Shown in pieces: positions 7,275 to 15,527 of a stretch of 19,315 nt of DNA (within the stretch, counting starts at the first letter, position 1; the number at the start of each line of letters is the position of its first letter). The stretch spans positions 1 to 19,315 of the forward strand of contig JAGWVC010000075.1 in assembly GCA_018971065.1 (NCBI GenBank), read 5' to 3'. The position numbers and the translations under genes are program-made. Source of the stretch: Sphingomonadales bacterium (GTDB taxonomy: Bacteria; Pseudomonadota; Alphaproteobacteria; Sphingomonadales; Sphingomonadaceae). Under the pieces are notes generated by a model, which saw only the letters and a list, made by a program, of their open reading frames with translations, was not told where the DNA came from and ran no database searches.

Positions 7275-9320
7275 ATGGGTAGCCCTGCATCCCAGATCCC
7301 TGCAAAACCGGTCCGCACCGTTGCGCTGGTCGGCCCGGCCGGCACCGGCAAGACCAGCCTGGCCGAAGCCCTGCTTCATGCCTGCGGCGCCATCACCCGA
7401 CTCGGCAGTGTCGAAGCCGGCAATTCGGTGGGCGATGCCAGCCCCGAATCGCGCGCGCGCCACGGCTCCACCGAAGTGAACCTGCTGCATTGCGAATCCC
7501 ACGGCGATCGCTTCGCGCTGATCGACCTGCCCGGCAGCCCCGCGTTCGCCGCCGACGGCTTTGCCGCGCTCCCTGCCTGCGACATGGCCGTGGTGGTCAT
7601 CGATGCCGTCCCCGAACGCGCCGCGCTGGCCGAACCGATGCTGCGCCGCCTCGATGCGCTGGGCGTGCCGCATGTCGTGTTCGTCAACAAGATCGAGAAC
7701 GCCCGCGCCGGCGCCGTCCACGCCACCGTCGCCGCGCTCCAGCCATTCAGCCGCGAACCGCTGGCCCTGCGGCAAATCCCCCTGCGCGAGGGCGAGAAAG
7801 TGGTCGGCTACGTCGATCTCGCGCTTGAACGCGCCTATCGCTACCGCCCCGGCCAGGAATCCGAACGCATCGCCATTCCCGCCGACGCGGCAGAGCGTGA
7901 GCATAAGGACCGCGCTCACCTGCTCGAAACCCTTGCCGATTTCGACGATGCCCTGCTGGAAGCGCTGCTGTCGGACCAGCAGCCCGATACCGCAACGGTC
8001 ATGGCCGACCTTGCCGCCGATACGGCAGGACTGAAGCTGGTGCCGGTCATGCTCGGCTCCGCGCTCGGCGACGGCGGCGTCCACCGCCTGCTGAAACTGC
8101 TGCGCCACGAATGCCCCGATCCCGACCATGCCGCCGCGCGCGTCGGGCTCAACGCCGGACTTTACGTGTTCAAGATCACTCACGGCAGCGCGATGGGACG
8201 CCTTGCGCTGGGCCGTGTGTTCGGTATGCCGCTGGCCGAGGGCGATGAACTGACCGGCGCCGACGGCCCGATCCGCGCCGGCGCGCTGTTCAGCCTGCAG
8301 GGCGACAGGACCGCGAAGATCCACGGCACCGCCCCCGGCGAAGTGGTCGCCGTCGCCAAGCTGGAAACCGTGGCCGCTGGCGCCGCGCTGGGCCGCAAGG
8401 GCGGCGATGCCAATCACCTGTCGATCGCCTGCCCGCCGCGTAACGCCGTGTTCGCCATCACCACGCGCGATCGCAAGGACGATGTGAAGCTCTCCACCGC
8501 GCTTCACCGCCTGTGCGAGGAGGACCGCGCGCTGCAATGGACGCAGGACGAGACCAGCCACGAAACCCTGCTGCACGGCCTCAACGACGAACATCTCAAC
8601 GTCGTCCTCGCCCGCCTCGCCCGCCGCTACGGCGTCAGCGTCGATGCGCAACCGCCGCGCATCGCCTATCGCGAATCGATCCGCAAATCCGCGCAGCAGC
8701 GCGGCCGCCACAAGAAGCAGTCGGGCGGACACGGCCAGTACGGCGATGTCACGATAGAGATCAGGCCGCTGGAACGCGGCGAAGGCTTCCGCTTCACCGA
8801 CCGCATCACCGGTGGCGTGGTGCCGAAGCAGTGGATACCGGCGGTGGAACTCGGCGTGCGCGATGCGCTCCAGCGCGGGCCGCTGGGCTTCCCGGTGGTC
8901 GATGTCGAAGTCACGCTGACCGACGGCTCGTACCACGCGGTCGATTCGTCCGAACTCGCCTTCCGCATCGCCGGCCGCATGGCGATGCACGAGGCTTTGG
9001 CGCAAGCCGCGCCCTACCTGCTCGAACCGGTCGCCAAAGTCAGCGTCGATGCCCCCGCCGGCACCGGTTCGAAGGCGGGTTCGGTGCTGTCCAGCCGGCG
9101 CGGCCACATCCTCGGCCTGGCGCCGCATCCCGAATGGCAGCACTGGGAGCGGGTCGAGGCGCTGCTGCCCGAAGCCGGGCTGACCGGCCTCGATGCCGAA
9201 CTGCGCTCGCTCAGCCAGGGCCTGGCCGGCTTCGTCGCCAGCTTCGACCATCTCGCCGAACTGGGCGGCAAGCACGCCGAAGACGTGGTGAAAGCCGCGA
9301 AGGAGGCCGAGCTGGCCTGA
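7275..9320 (+). CDS. Elongation factor G-like translational GTPase
   Basis: A 681-residue protein with the EF-G layout: G domain (about 14-265), domain II, domain III, domain IV with SGGHGQYGDVTIEI and VPKQWIPAVELGV, and domain V with the EF-G pattern SSRRGHILG. It should act on ribosomes or a ribosome-related complex. The P-loop GPAGTGKT (20-27) is intact. The G3 motif is DLPGS (84-88), with Ser88 where EF-G has the GTP-hydrolysing His of DTPGH, and G4 is NKIE (138-141) rather than NKxD. So it is a divergent paralogue of the EF-G2/FusA2 kind, not the main translocase. The start is firm: AGGAGG at 7264-7269 precedes the ATG at 7275. It is divergent from the methyltransferase gene and followed by a hairpin. 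Its exact role is unknown. Confidence 0.9.
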   Translation: MGSPASQIPAKPVRTVALVGPAGTGKTSLAEALLHACGAITRLGSVEAGNSVGDASPESRARHGSTEVNLLHCESHGDRFALIDLPGSPAFAADGFAALPACDMAVVVIDAVPERAALAEPMLRRLDALGVPHVVFVNKIENARAGAVHATVAALQPFSREPLALRQIPLREGEKVVGYVDLALERAYRYRPGQESERIAIPADAAEREHKDRAHLLETLADFDDALLEALLSDQQPDTATVMADLAADTAGLKLVPVMLGSALGDGGVHRLLKLLRHECPDPDHAAARVGLNAGLYVFKITHGSAMGRLALGRVFGMPLAEGDELTGADGPIRAGALFSLQGDRTAKIHGTAPGEVVAVAKLETVAAGAALGRKGGDANHLSIACPPRNAVFAITTRDRKDDVKLSTALHRLCEEDRALQWTQDETSHETLLHGLNDEHLNVVLARLARRYGVSVDAQPPRIAYRESIRKSAQQRGRHKKQSGGHGQYGDVTIEIRPLERGEGFRFTDRITGGVVPKQWIPAVELGVRDALQRGPLGFPVVDVEVTLTDGSYHAVDSSELAFRIAGRMAMHEALAQAAPYLLEPVAKVSVDAPAGTGSKAGSVLSSRRGHILGLAPHPEWQHWERVEALLPEAGLTGLDAELRSLSQGLAGFVASFDHLAELGGKHAEDVVKAAKEAELA

Positions 9321-9328
9321 CACCCGCG

Positions 9329-9366
9329 CGCCGCCGGTGGCGGGGCACGCCCTGCCGCTGGCGGTG
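9329..9366 (+). terminator. GC-rich hairpin after the EF-G-like gene
   Basis: Starting 9 bases after the stop codon, 9329-9345 can pair with 9350-9366 around the loop CACG: 17 consecutive pairs in RNA, four of them G-U. There is no T-run behind it, so it is a probable but non-canonical terminator or mRNA 3' end protector. Confidence 0.45.
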
Positions 9367-9513
9367 TGCAGCAGCGGAACAATAGTCAGAAAACTCCGTT
9401 TGAACCTGAACGAAAGGCAACCATACCCATTCAGCCACGATGCAGCGCGAATCGGTTAACCAATGCCCAACGCAGCCGCACCCCCGCGGCCCACACAGAA
9501 ACGGAGAACGGCG

Positions 9514-10482
9514 ATGGCCGTGAAGCACAACCCCCGTAACGGCATGCCCCCTGCCAACCTGAGGACCGCCCTCGCGATCGGCCTCGCCGCACTCACCCTC
9601 CCCGCCGCCGCCTCAGCGCAGGAAGAGCACCACGGCGGCTGGCGGAACCAGGGCAACGGCGGTGGCGCCCCGGCGCAGCCGCAGGGCGGCAATGGTGGCG
9701 GCCAGGGCCGTGGCAACTGGAATGGCGGCCAGGCCGCGCCGGCCCCTGCCCAGGCGCCAGCGCCCGCACCGGTGCCGGTTCCCCAGGGCCGCAACTGGCA
9801 GGGCAACGCCGGCGGCGGCTTTGGCGGTCGCTTTGAGCGCCCGTCCCCGCAACCCCAGCCGCAGCCCTTGCCCGTCCCGCAACAGAGCTGGCAGAGCAAT
9901 CGCAACTGGCAGGGCCAGGGCAACTGGCAAGGTCAGGGCGGTTGGCAGGGTCAGGTCAACCGCAACTGGCAGGGCCAGAACGCCCAGCCCAACCGCACCG
10001 AACCCCCGCGCGAATGGCGCGGCAACGACGGCGATCGCAATCGCGGCGACTGGAACCGCAACAACGGCGGCTGGCAGAACAACCGGAACTGGCAGGGCAA
10101 CAACCAGCCGAACGGCAATCGCGAATGGCGCGGCAACTGGCAGAACAACCGCCAGGGCTTCGCCAATCAGGGCGGCTGGAACAACAACTGGCGTTCCGAC
10201 AGCCGCTACAACTGGCGCGGCTTCCGCAACGACCATCGCGACGTGTTCCGCGCCGGCCGCTACCGCGCGCCTTATGCGGACTTCCGCTACAGCCGTCTCG
10301 GCATCGGGTTCTTCCTCGAACCGATGTTCTTCGGCAGCGATTACTGGATCAGCGATCCGTGGGCCTATCGCCTGCCCCCGGCGTATGGCCCGTACCACTG
10401 GGTCCGCTACTATGACGATGTCCTGCTGGTCGATACCTACACCGGCGAAGTCGTCGATGTGATCTACGACTTCTTCGACTAG
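9514..10482 (+). CDS. RcnB-family periplasmic protein with Asn-Trp-Gln-Gly repeats
   Basis: A 322-residue protein with a signal peptide (hydrophobic TALAIGLAALTLPAAASA, cleavage near AQEE). The C-terminal 55-60 residues match the RcnB fold: a FFGSDYWISDPWAYRLPP segment, then YGPYHWVRYYDDVLLVDTYT and VVDVIYDFF. E. coli RcnB is a periplasmic protein tied to nickel/cobalt homeostasis, but many alphaproteobacterial members have no known role. Between the two lies a low-complexity region rich in Gly, Asn, Gln, Trp and Arg with repeated NWQGQ units (from about residue 130), preceded by a Pro-Ala-Gln stretch. The ATG at 9514 has ACGGAGAAC just upstream; an earlier ATG at 9463 would add 17 residues ahead of the signal peptide and has no clear ribosome site. 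It appears monocistronic and ends before a strong terminator. Confidence 0.85.
   Translation: MAVKHNPRNGMPPANLRTALAIGLAALTLPAAASAQEEHHGGWRNQGNGGGAPAQPQGGNGGGQGRGNWNGGQAAPAPAQAPAPAPVPVPQGRNWQGNAGGGFGGRFERPSPQPQPQPLPVPQQSWQSNRNWQGQGNWQGQGGWQGQVNRNWQGQNAQPNRTEPPREWRGNDGDRNRGDWNRNNGGWQNNRNWQGNNQPNGNREWRGNWQNNRQGFANQGGWNNNWRSDSRYNWRGFRNDHRDVFRAGRYRAPYADFRYSRLGIGFFLEPMFFGSDYWISDPWAYRLPPAYGPYHWVRYYDDVLLVDTYTGEVVDVIYDFFD
9901..9981 (+). repeat. Tandem NWQGQ-coding repeats within the RcnB-family gene
   Basis: Four imperfect units encode (N/G)WQGQ, and CGCAACTGGCAGGGCCA occurs identically at 9901-9917 and 9961-9977. Related single copies occur at 9790-9804 (CGCAACTGGCAGGGC) and near 10086. The units sit in frame, so copy-number change would lengthen or shorten the protein without breaking it. 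Confidence 0.8.
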
Positions 10483-10523
10483 GTCACACCCCCTCCGCTG
10501 CCGAGTGGACCGGCAGCCCAGCG

Positions 10524-10553
10524 GCCCCGCCCGGCACCCCTGCCGGGCGGGGC
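10524..10553. terminator. Strong bidirectional GC hairpin between convergent genes
   Basis: Bases 10524-10536 pair perfectly with 10541-10553 (13 bp, GCCCCGCCCGGCA against its complement) around the loop CCCC. It lies 41 bases after the RcnB-family stop and 7 bases from the cytochrome b561 stop on the other strand. The symmetric location between convergent ends fits a shared terminator, although no long T-run follows on either strand. Confidence 0.7.
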
Positions 10554-10560
10554 TGTCGCT

Positions 10561-11115
10561 TCACCCCCAGGGCAGGACTCGTTGAAGCTCCGGCACCTTG
10601 TCCACGAACTGGTGCTTCAGCGCACCCAGCACATGCAGCCCCATCAGCACCAGCATCGCCGTCGCGAACAGGCCGTGCATCGCCCCGAACACATGCTCGG
10701 CCAGCACCTTGTCCTGCGCCAGCGGCAGGCCCGGGAAGGTGAACGCGCCGAAGATCGACACCCCCTGCCCGCCGGTGAACGCAGAATGCATCGCCCACCC
10801 GGCGAGCGGAATCGCCAGCATCAGCAGGTAGAGGAACCCGTGGACGGCATGGGCCAGAATGCGCTCCCACCGCGCCATCGGCAGCAGCGCCGGCCCCCGG
10901 TTCACCAGCCGCCACACGATGCGCAGCACGGTCAGCAGCAGGATCAGGATGCCGAACGCCATGTGATTGCCCATCACCTTGGCCGCTGCGGCCTTCGGCA
11001 TGTCGTCGGCCACCCAGGCCGCCACATAGTTCAACCCGATCAGCACGGCGATCAGCCAGTGCAGCGCGATTGCCACGGCGCCATAGCGGCCGTTGCCCTG
11101 TGTTCCGGTGCTCAT
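10561..11115 (-). CDS. Cytochrome b561 family protein
   Basis: A 184-residue membrane protein of the bacterial cytochrome b561 (CybB/YodB-like) family, which carries two b-type haems and moves electrons from quinol. Four hydrophobic helices are visible: about 13-35, 50-70, 88-108 and 143-165. Candidate haem ligands are His19 (LHW), His51 (NHMAFG), His89 and His92 (AHAVHGFLY), His141, His147, His161 and His168 (HVLGALKH), in the spacing usual for the family. Most bacterial members are 170-190 residues, so it is full length. The ATG at 11115 gives a normal short N-terminus but lacks a clear ribosome site. Its 3' end faces the RcnB-family gene across a strong hairpin, and its 5' end is divergent from the dioxygenase gene. 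No partner oxidoreductase is adjacent. Confidence 0.92.
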   Translation of the reverse strand: MSTGTQGNGRYGAVAIALHWLIAVLIGLNYVAAWVADDMPKAAAAKVMGNHMAFGILILLLTVLRIVWRLVNRGPALLPMARWERILAHAVHGFLYLLMLAIPLAGWAMHSAFTGGQGVSIFGAFTFPGLPLAQDKVLAEHVFGAMHGLFATAMLVLMGLHVLGALKHQFVDKVPELQRVLPWG

Positions 11116-11149
11116 GCGGGAGAATCTGGCGAATAACCCGGCATCCGGC

Positions 11150-11165
11150 AAGCGCTTTTGCGCTT
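11150..11165. promoter_or_regulatory. Inverted repeat AAGCGC-TTTT-GCGCTT in a divergent promoter gap
   Basis: A perfect 6-bp inverted repeat with a TTTT spacer lies in the 90-base gap between the cytochrome b561 gene (minus) and the dioxygenase gene (plus). It could be an operator. Short palindromes of this kind arise by chance in GC-rich DNA, so confidence is low. Confidence 0.25.
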
Positions 11166-11205
11166 TGCCCGCCGCCGCCCTTGGTTTACCGCCAATCCCG
11201 AAGCA

Positions 11206-11877
11206 ATGGCCATGATCCGCGACACCACACCCGACCAGTCCGCCCTCTCGCGCGTCGGCGCCACCGTCCGTGCCCGCCTCGATGGCGATCCCGCCGCCTG
11301 GAAGGTCCCGGTCGAAGCGGCCGAGCTTTACGCCGTCGCCCAGTTCCTCAGCCCGGCCGAATGCGCGCGCTTCATGGCGATGGTCGATGCCGTCGCCCGC
11401 CCCAGCCACGTGTTCGACTATGCCCGCGACGCCGCCTACCGCACCAGCTACTCGGGCGATGTCACCCGCGACGATCCGTTCGTGCAGATGATCGAGCGCC
11501 GCATCGACGACCTGCTGGGCATCGATCCCTCGTTCGGAGAGATCATCCAGGGCCAGCGCTACACCCCCGGCCAGGAATTCAAGGGCCATTGGGACTGGTT
11601 CGTCACCACCGAGGACTACTGGCCCGGCCAGCAGGCCTGCGGCGGGCAGCGAAGCTGGACCGCGATGATCTACCTCAACGATGTCGCCGAAGGCGGGCAG
11701 ACCGTGTTCACCCATCTCGGCGCCACCATCCCGCCGCAGCAGGGCACGCTGCTGGCCTGGAACAACATGAAGCCCGACGGCACCCCCAACCCCGCCACGC
11801 TGCACGCCGCCACCCCGCCGGTGGACGGCACCAAGTACGTCATCACCAAGTGGTATCGCGCCCGCCCGTGGCTGTGA
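11206..11877 (+). CDS. Prolyl 4-hydroxylase-like Fe(II)/2-oxoglutarate dioxygenase
   Basis: A 223-residue cytoplasmic enzyme (no signal peptide) with the double-stranded beta-helix core of the P4Hc family, which hydroxylates protein residues or free substrates using Fe(II), O2 and 2-oxoglutarate. The iron ligands are visible as His128 and Asp130 (GHWDWFV) and distal His200 (LHAATPPVDG). Lys210 lies exactly ten residues after His200, as the 2-oxoglutarate-binding Lys does in animal collagen prolyl hydroxylase, and the ending TKYVITKWYRARPW is typical. The segment RYTPGQEFKGHWDW also fits. The start is uncertain between ATG at 11206 and ATG at 11212; a weak GAAG at 11200-11203 is better spaced for the second. 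Its stop overlaps the start of the DUF885 gene by four bases. The substrate is unknown. Confidence 0.9.
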   Translation: MAMIRDTTPDQSALSRVGATVRARLDGDPAAWKVPVEAAELYAVAQFLSPAECARFMAMVDAVARPSHVFDYARDAAYRTSYSGDVTRDDPFVQMIERRIDDLLGIDPSFGEIIQGQRYTPGQEFKGHWDWFVTTEDYWPGQQACGGQRSWTAMIYLNDVAEGGQTVFTHLGATIPPQQGTLLAWNNMKPDGTPNPATLHAATPPVDGTKYVITKWYRARPWL

Positions 11878-13685
11878 TCCGCCCCGCCGTGCTGGCGCTC
11901 ACCCTCGCGGCCATTGTCGCCGCTCCCGCCGACGCACGCCCCCGCCATTACCAGCACCATCGCCACGCGGCCCAGACCGAGGAATCCCGCCTCCTCGCCC
12001 TGTTCGCCGACGATCAGGCGCGCGAGGAAACGCTGCATCCGCTCGACGCGCTCGCCCAGGGCGAGACCGTCGATCCCGCCGCGCTCGCCCAGGTGTTCAC
12101 GCCCGCACTCGATCGCCGCCAGCGCGCCTCGGTCGATGCCAGCCTGGCCGCGCTCTCGCGCATCGATTCCACCCGCCTGCCCCCCGCGCGCCAGATCTCG
12201 TACGCCGCGTTCGACGCCGAAAAGCGCGCCGAACAGGCCATGCTCGCGCCCGATGTGCTTGCCCTCACCGCGCCGCGCCCGTTCAACCACTTCCAGGGCA
12301 TTCACGTCCAGTTCCCCACGCTGATGGGTGCCGGCGGCGTCACCCGCTATGCCACCACCGCCGATTACCGCCGGGCGCTGCGCATCGACGCCGCGTTCGC
12401 CGGCGTGCTCGACACCGCCACCGCCCGCTTCCGCGACGGCATCGCCACCGGCGTCGTCGAATCGCGGCTCACCGTCCGCAACATGATCGCCCAGATCGAT
12501 GGCCTGCTGGCCGAAGGAACCACCGGCTCGCCGTTCTACGCCCCGGTCAAAAGCTTTCCCGCCGCCGTCCCGCCCTCGATCCGCCCCGCGCTGGCCCGCG
12601 AATACGCCGACGTCATCGAAACCCGCCTGAACCCGGCCTACCGCCGCTTGCGCGATTTCCTTCAGGCCGAATACCTGCCCGCCGCGCGTGAGCAGGTGGG
12701 CCTTTCGGCGATGAAGGGCGGTGCCACGCTTTATCCGCTGCTGGTCGCCCAGGAAACCACGCTGCCGCTTGATCCGGCGCAGGTCCATGCGCTCGGCCTT
12801 GGTGAAGTCGCGCGCATCCAGGCCGAGATGGAATCCGTGAAAACCCAGCTCGGCTTCGCCGGCCCGCTGCGCGCCTTCTTCGACAGCATCCGCACCGATC
12901 CGCGCTATCACCCCAGCGCGGCCGACGATCTCGCCACCGGTTACGAGCGCATCGGCCGCGCCGTCGATGCCCAGATTCCCCGCCTGTTCAGCCGCACGCC
13001 CCATGCCGCGCTGATCATCCAGCCCTACCCGCCCTACCGCGAGAAGTTCGAGGCCGGCGGCTCCTACGATGCCGGCACCGCCGACGGCGCCCGCCCCGGC
13101 ACGTTCTATTTCAACACCTACGACCTCCCCAGCCGCTTCCTCACCGGCATGACCACGCTCTACCTGCACGAGGGCAAGCCCGGCCATCACTTCCAGATCA
13201 GTCTCGCGCTCGAAGACCCCGCCCTGCCCGATTTCCAGCGCTATGGCGGCAACAACGCCTATGTCGAAGGCTGGGCGCTCTATGCCGAAACCCTCGGCTA
13301 CGACATGGGCCTCTACGCCGATCCGATGCAGCACTGGGGCAACCTCGATGACGAGATGCTGCGCGCCATGCGCCTCGTCGTCGATACCGGCCTGCACACC
13401 CAAAACTGGACCCGCGACCAGGCCATCGCCTACATGCTGGCCAACAGCGGCATGGGCCGCAGCGACGCCACCGCCGAGGTCGAACGCTACATCGCCAACC
13501 CCGCGCAAGCGCTCAGCTACAAGATCGGCTCGCTGACCATCCAGCGCCTGCGCGACAAGGCCAAAGCCGCGCTCGGCCCCCGCTTCGACATCCGCAGCTT
13601 CCACGAACAGGTGCTGGGTTCCGGCGCCCTTCCGCTGTCGGTGCTGGAAGCCAAGATCGACAAGTGGATCGCGGCGGCACGCTGA
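11874..13685 (+). CDS. Secreted DUF885 family metallopeptidase-like protein
   Basis: A 603-residue protein of the DUF885 family, about the usual 550-610. The N-terminus has a signal peptide (VLALTLAAIVAAPADA) followed by a His-rich patch, so it is periplasmic or membrane-anchored. The key motif is HEGKPGHH (432-439), an HExxPGHH variant of a zincin helix, followed by EGWALYAE (465-472), which would supply a third ligand; NNAYVEGW and the GLHTQNW segment are also constant in the family. It is probably a zinc-dependent peptidase, though few members have been tested. The start is a GTG at 11874 overlapping the dioxygenase stop (GTGA), suggesting translational coupling; a second GTG at 11868 is possible. 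No ribosome site is visible, in keeping with coupling. It converges on the diguanylate cyclase gene with a 31-base gap and no evident terminator. Confidence 0.9.
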   Translation: MIRPAVLALTLAAIVAAPADARPRHYQHHRHAAQTEESRLLALFADDQAREETLHPLDALAQGETVDPAALAQVFTPALDRRQRASVDASLAALSRIDSTRLPPARQISYAAFDAEKRAEQAMLAPDVLALTAPRPFNHFQGIHVQFPTLMGAGGVTRYATTADYRRALRIDAAFAGVLDTATARFRDGIATGVVESRLTVRNMIAQIDGLLAEGTTGSPFYAPVKSFPAAVPPSIRPALAREYADVIETRLNPAYRRLRDFLQAEYLPAAREQVGLSAMKGGATLYPLLVAQETTLPLDPAQVHALGLGEVARIQAEMESVKTQLGFAGPLRAFFDSIRTDPRYHPSAADDLATGYERIGRAVDAQIPRLFSRTPHAALIIQPYPPYREKFEAGGSYDAGTADGARPGTFYFNTYDLPSRFLTGMTTLYLHEGKPGHHFQISLALEDPALPDFQRYGGNNAYVEGWALYAETLGYDMGLYADPMQHWGNLDDEMLRAMRLVVDTGLHTQNWTRDQAIAYMLANSGMGRSDATAEVERYIANPAQALSYKIGSLTIQRLRDKAKAALGPRFDIRSFHEQVLGSGALPLSVLEAKIDKWIAAAR

Positions 13686-13716
13686 AACCGGCAGCCTCTC
13701 CGCTTCCCCGCCCGAT

Positions 13717-15447
13717 CTACGCCTGCCGTCTCGCGTCCGGCGCGCACCACGACCGGCTCGTGTCCGCCGCAGGCGAATGCTCCCAGCAGTCCCGGCCCGC
13801 CGCCTTCGCCGCATAAAGCGCCGCGTCCGCCGCGCGATACAGCCCGCGCCAGTCCGCCTCGGCCCGCGCCTCGCCCCCAACCTCGGCCTGTGCGACGCCC
13901 ACGCTCACCGTCACCGGCCGCGCGCCGGTCATCGGCTGCCGCCGCACCCGCGCCAGCAGCGCCGCCACGTCGGGCAAATCGTCACCCCCCGGCAGCGCGA
14001 TCGCAAACTCCTCGCCACCCAACCGCGCCACCAGTGCCCCGCCCGGCGCCCAGCCGCGCAGCACCACCGCCACCGCCTGCAGCACCTGATCTCCGGCGTC
14101 ATGGCCGAAGGCATCGTTCACCGCCTTGAAGTGGTCGATATCCGCCAGCACCAGCCACCACGCCCCGGGCCGGGCCGTCATCGCCGCCAGAAACGCACGC
14201 CGGTTCAGCAGCCCGGTCAGCGGATCGCTGTCCGCCAATCGTCGCGCAATCGCCTCCTCGGTCCGCGCCCGATCGCGCTCCTGGTTGGTCAGCTTGATGC
14301 GATAGGCGATGCCCAGCGAGCTGATCAGCAGCTCGCACCCCATCGCCAGGATCGTCGTCCGCTCGATCCACGGCACGAACCCGAACAGGTGCGTGCTGTT
14401 CAGGATTCGCGCCGCGGTCATCACCACCGGCGCAGCCCAGGCCGCCAGATAGAACTTCAGCAACGGACTGCGCCGCCGCCACGCCCCCACCATCATCGCC
14501 CCGGCCAGCAGCGGCGCGGGCAGGAACGGCAGCAGGTACAGCCGGTCGGCCAGATGCGCATCCCACCGTTGCAGCACCACGAAGCCCAGCCCCGCCAGCA
14601 CCAGCCCGCCGCTGGTCATGTCGGTCAGCGCCCGCAGCCGCCGCCCGAACGTCCCCGCCTCGAAAAAGTGATGGACGAACTGCAACGCGAATGCCGCCAC
14701 CAGCGCCAGCGACACATAATTCACGCACAGCAGCGCCTTGATGTCGGCCCCCGGGAACAGCCGCGCCAGCACCCCGCACGACGCCAGTGCATAGGTCATC
14801 GTCGCCAGCGTCATCCGGCAATAGATCGCCTGAAACCGCTGCCGCAGCATCACCCACAGCACGAAGTTATACCCCAGCAAGGCCAGGCAGATGCCCACGA
14901 AGGCGGCATAAAGCGCGGTCAGCTCCAGCTCGCGCCGGTGCGCCTCGCCGTCACCCGCCAGCCGCGCCGAAGGCACGATCCCGCCCAGATTGGCCGATCC
15001 GCGCACCCGCACCAGCAGGTCGGTCACCCCTGCCCCATGCTGCGGCAGCGCGAACTGCGCCAGCGCCCCCACCCGCAACCGCGCCGCCCATTCGCGCCCG
15101 TCGGCATGGGCGCGCCAGATCGAGCCGTCGGCCCGGCGCGCGAACACGTCCACCGCATCGTGCCAGCCATTGCCCAGTTGCAATACGGCATCGCCGGCCA
15201 ACCCGCGCGCCGGAACCTCCGCCAGCCGCACCCAGTAATCGCCGGGACCGAAAGCGGTCTGCCCGGTGCGGCAATCGAACCGCGCCGGGCTGGCGAACAT
15301 GGCCGCCGCACTGTCGCCGGCCGCCACCCGCGCCACGCACGGCGTCAGGTCCACCACCGCAGCGCGCACCGGCGCGACCGCTCCCGCCATCGCCAGTAGC
15401 AGGCAGGCCAGCAGGCGCCACAGCCGGGCACCCCACCGTGCCGTCAT
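13717..15447 (-). CDS. Membrane diguanylate cyclase with 7TMR-DISM sensor
   Basis: A 576-residue inner-membrane signalling protein that should make cyclic di-GMP. Residues 1-29 form a signal peptide. About 30-170 is a periplasmic DISMED2-like domain containing GDYWVRL and two Cys residues that may pair. About 175-385 is the seven-helix 7TMR-DISM region. A short linker with NQERDRARTEEAIARRL leads to a GGDEF domain (about 405-560) with DPLTGLLNRRAF, DIDHFKAVND and an intact active site GGEEF (477-481). The inhibitory I-site position just upstream reads PGGA instead of RxxD, so product feedback is probably absent. The ATG at 15447 was chosen because it starts the signal peptide; TTG at 15474 and GTG at 15468 are upstream in frame. 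It lies 80 bases downstream of the M16 gene on the same strand. Confidence 0.92.
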   Translation of the reverse strand: MTARWGARLWRLLACLLLAMAGAVAPVRAAVVDLTPCVARVAAGDSAAAMFASPARFDCRTGQTAFGPGDYWVRLAEVPARGLAGDAVLQLGNGWHDAVDVFARRADGSIWRAHADGREWAARLRVGALAQFALPQHGAGVTDLLVRVRGSANLGGIVPSARLAGDGEAHRRELELTALYAAFVGICLALLGYNFVLWVMLRQRFQAIYCRMTLATMTYALASCGVLARLFPGADIKALLCVNYVSLALVAAFALQFVHHFFEAGTFGRRLRALTDMTSGGLVLAGLGFVVLQRWDAHLADRLYLLPFLPAPLLAGAMMVGAWRRRSPLLKFYLAAWAAPVVMTAARILNSTHLFGFVPWIERTTILAMGCELLISSLGIAYRIKLTNQERDRARTEEAIARRLADSDPLTGLLNRRAFLAAMTARPGAWWLVLADIDHFKAVNDAFGHDAGDQVLQAVAVVLRGWAPGGALVARLGGEEFAIALPGGDDLPDVAALLARVRRQPMTGARPVTVSVGVAQAEVGGEARAEADWRGLYRAADAALYAAKAAGRDCWEHSPAADTSRSWCAPDARRQA

Positions 15448-15527
15448 CAAAATTGCCGAACGATCCACCTGCAAACGATGGCACGGAATGGCTAATGCCC
15501 GGTTATCCCTGCCGCCACGTGAATTCG

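Noticed and set aside
7257..9323. A 688-codon open frame on the minus strand opposite the EF-G-like gene
   Set aside because: The plus-strand gene has a clear AGGAGG site and EF-G motifs; the antisense frame has only biased composition and no family features.
9401..9430. TTGAAC with a CATACC about 16 bases later as a promoter for the RcnB-family gene
   Set aside because: Only three of six bases of the -10 element match, and no other support is visible, so it was not listed as a feature.
9790..10110. Repeats that might suggest a CRISPR array or minisatellite
   Set aside because: The units are in frame inside a protein gene, encode NWQG-type motifs and lack unique spacers of constant length.
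11670..13880. A 736-codon minus-strand open frame opposite the DUF885 gene
   Set aside because: It overlaps three better supported genes and its Gly/Arg/Ala-rich product shows no domain.
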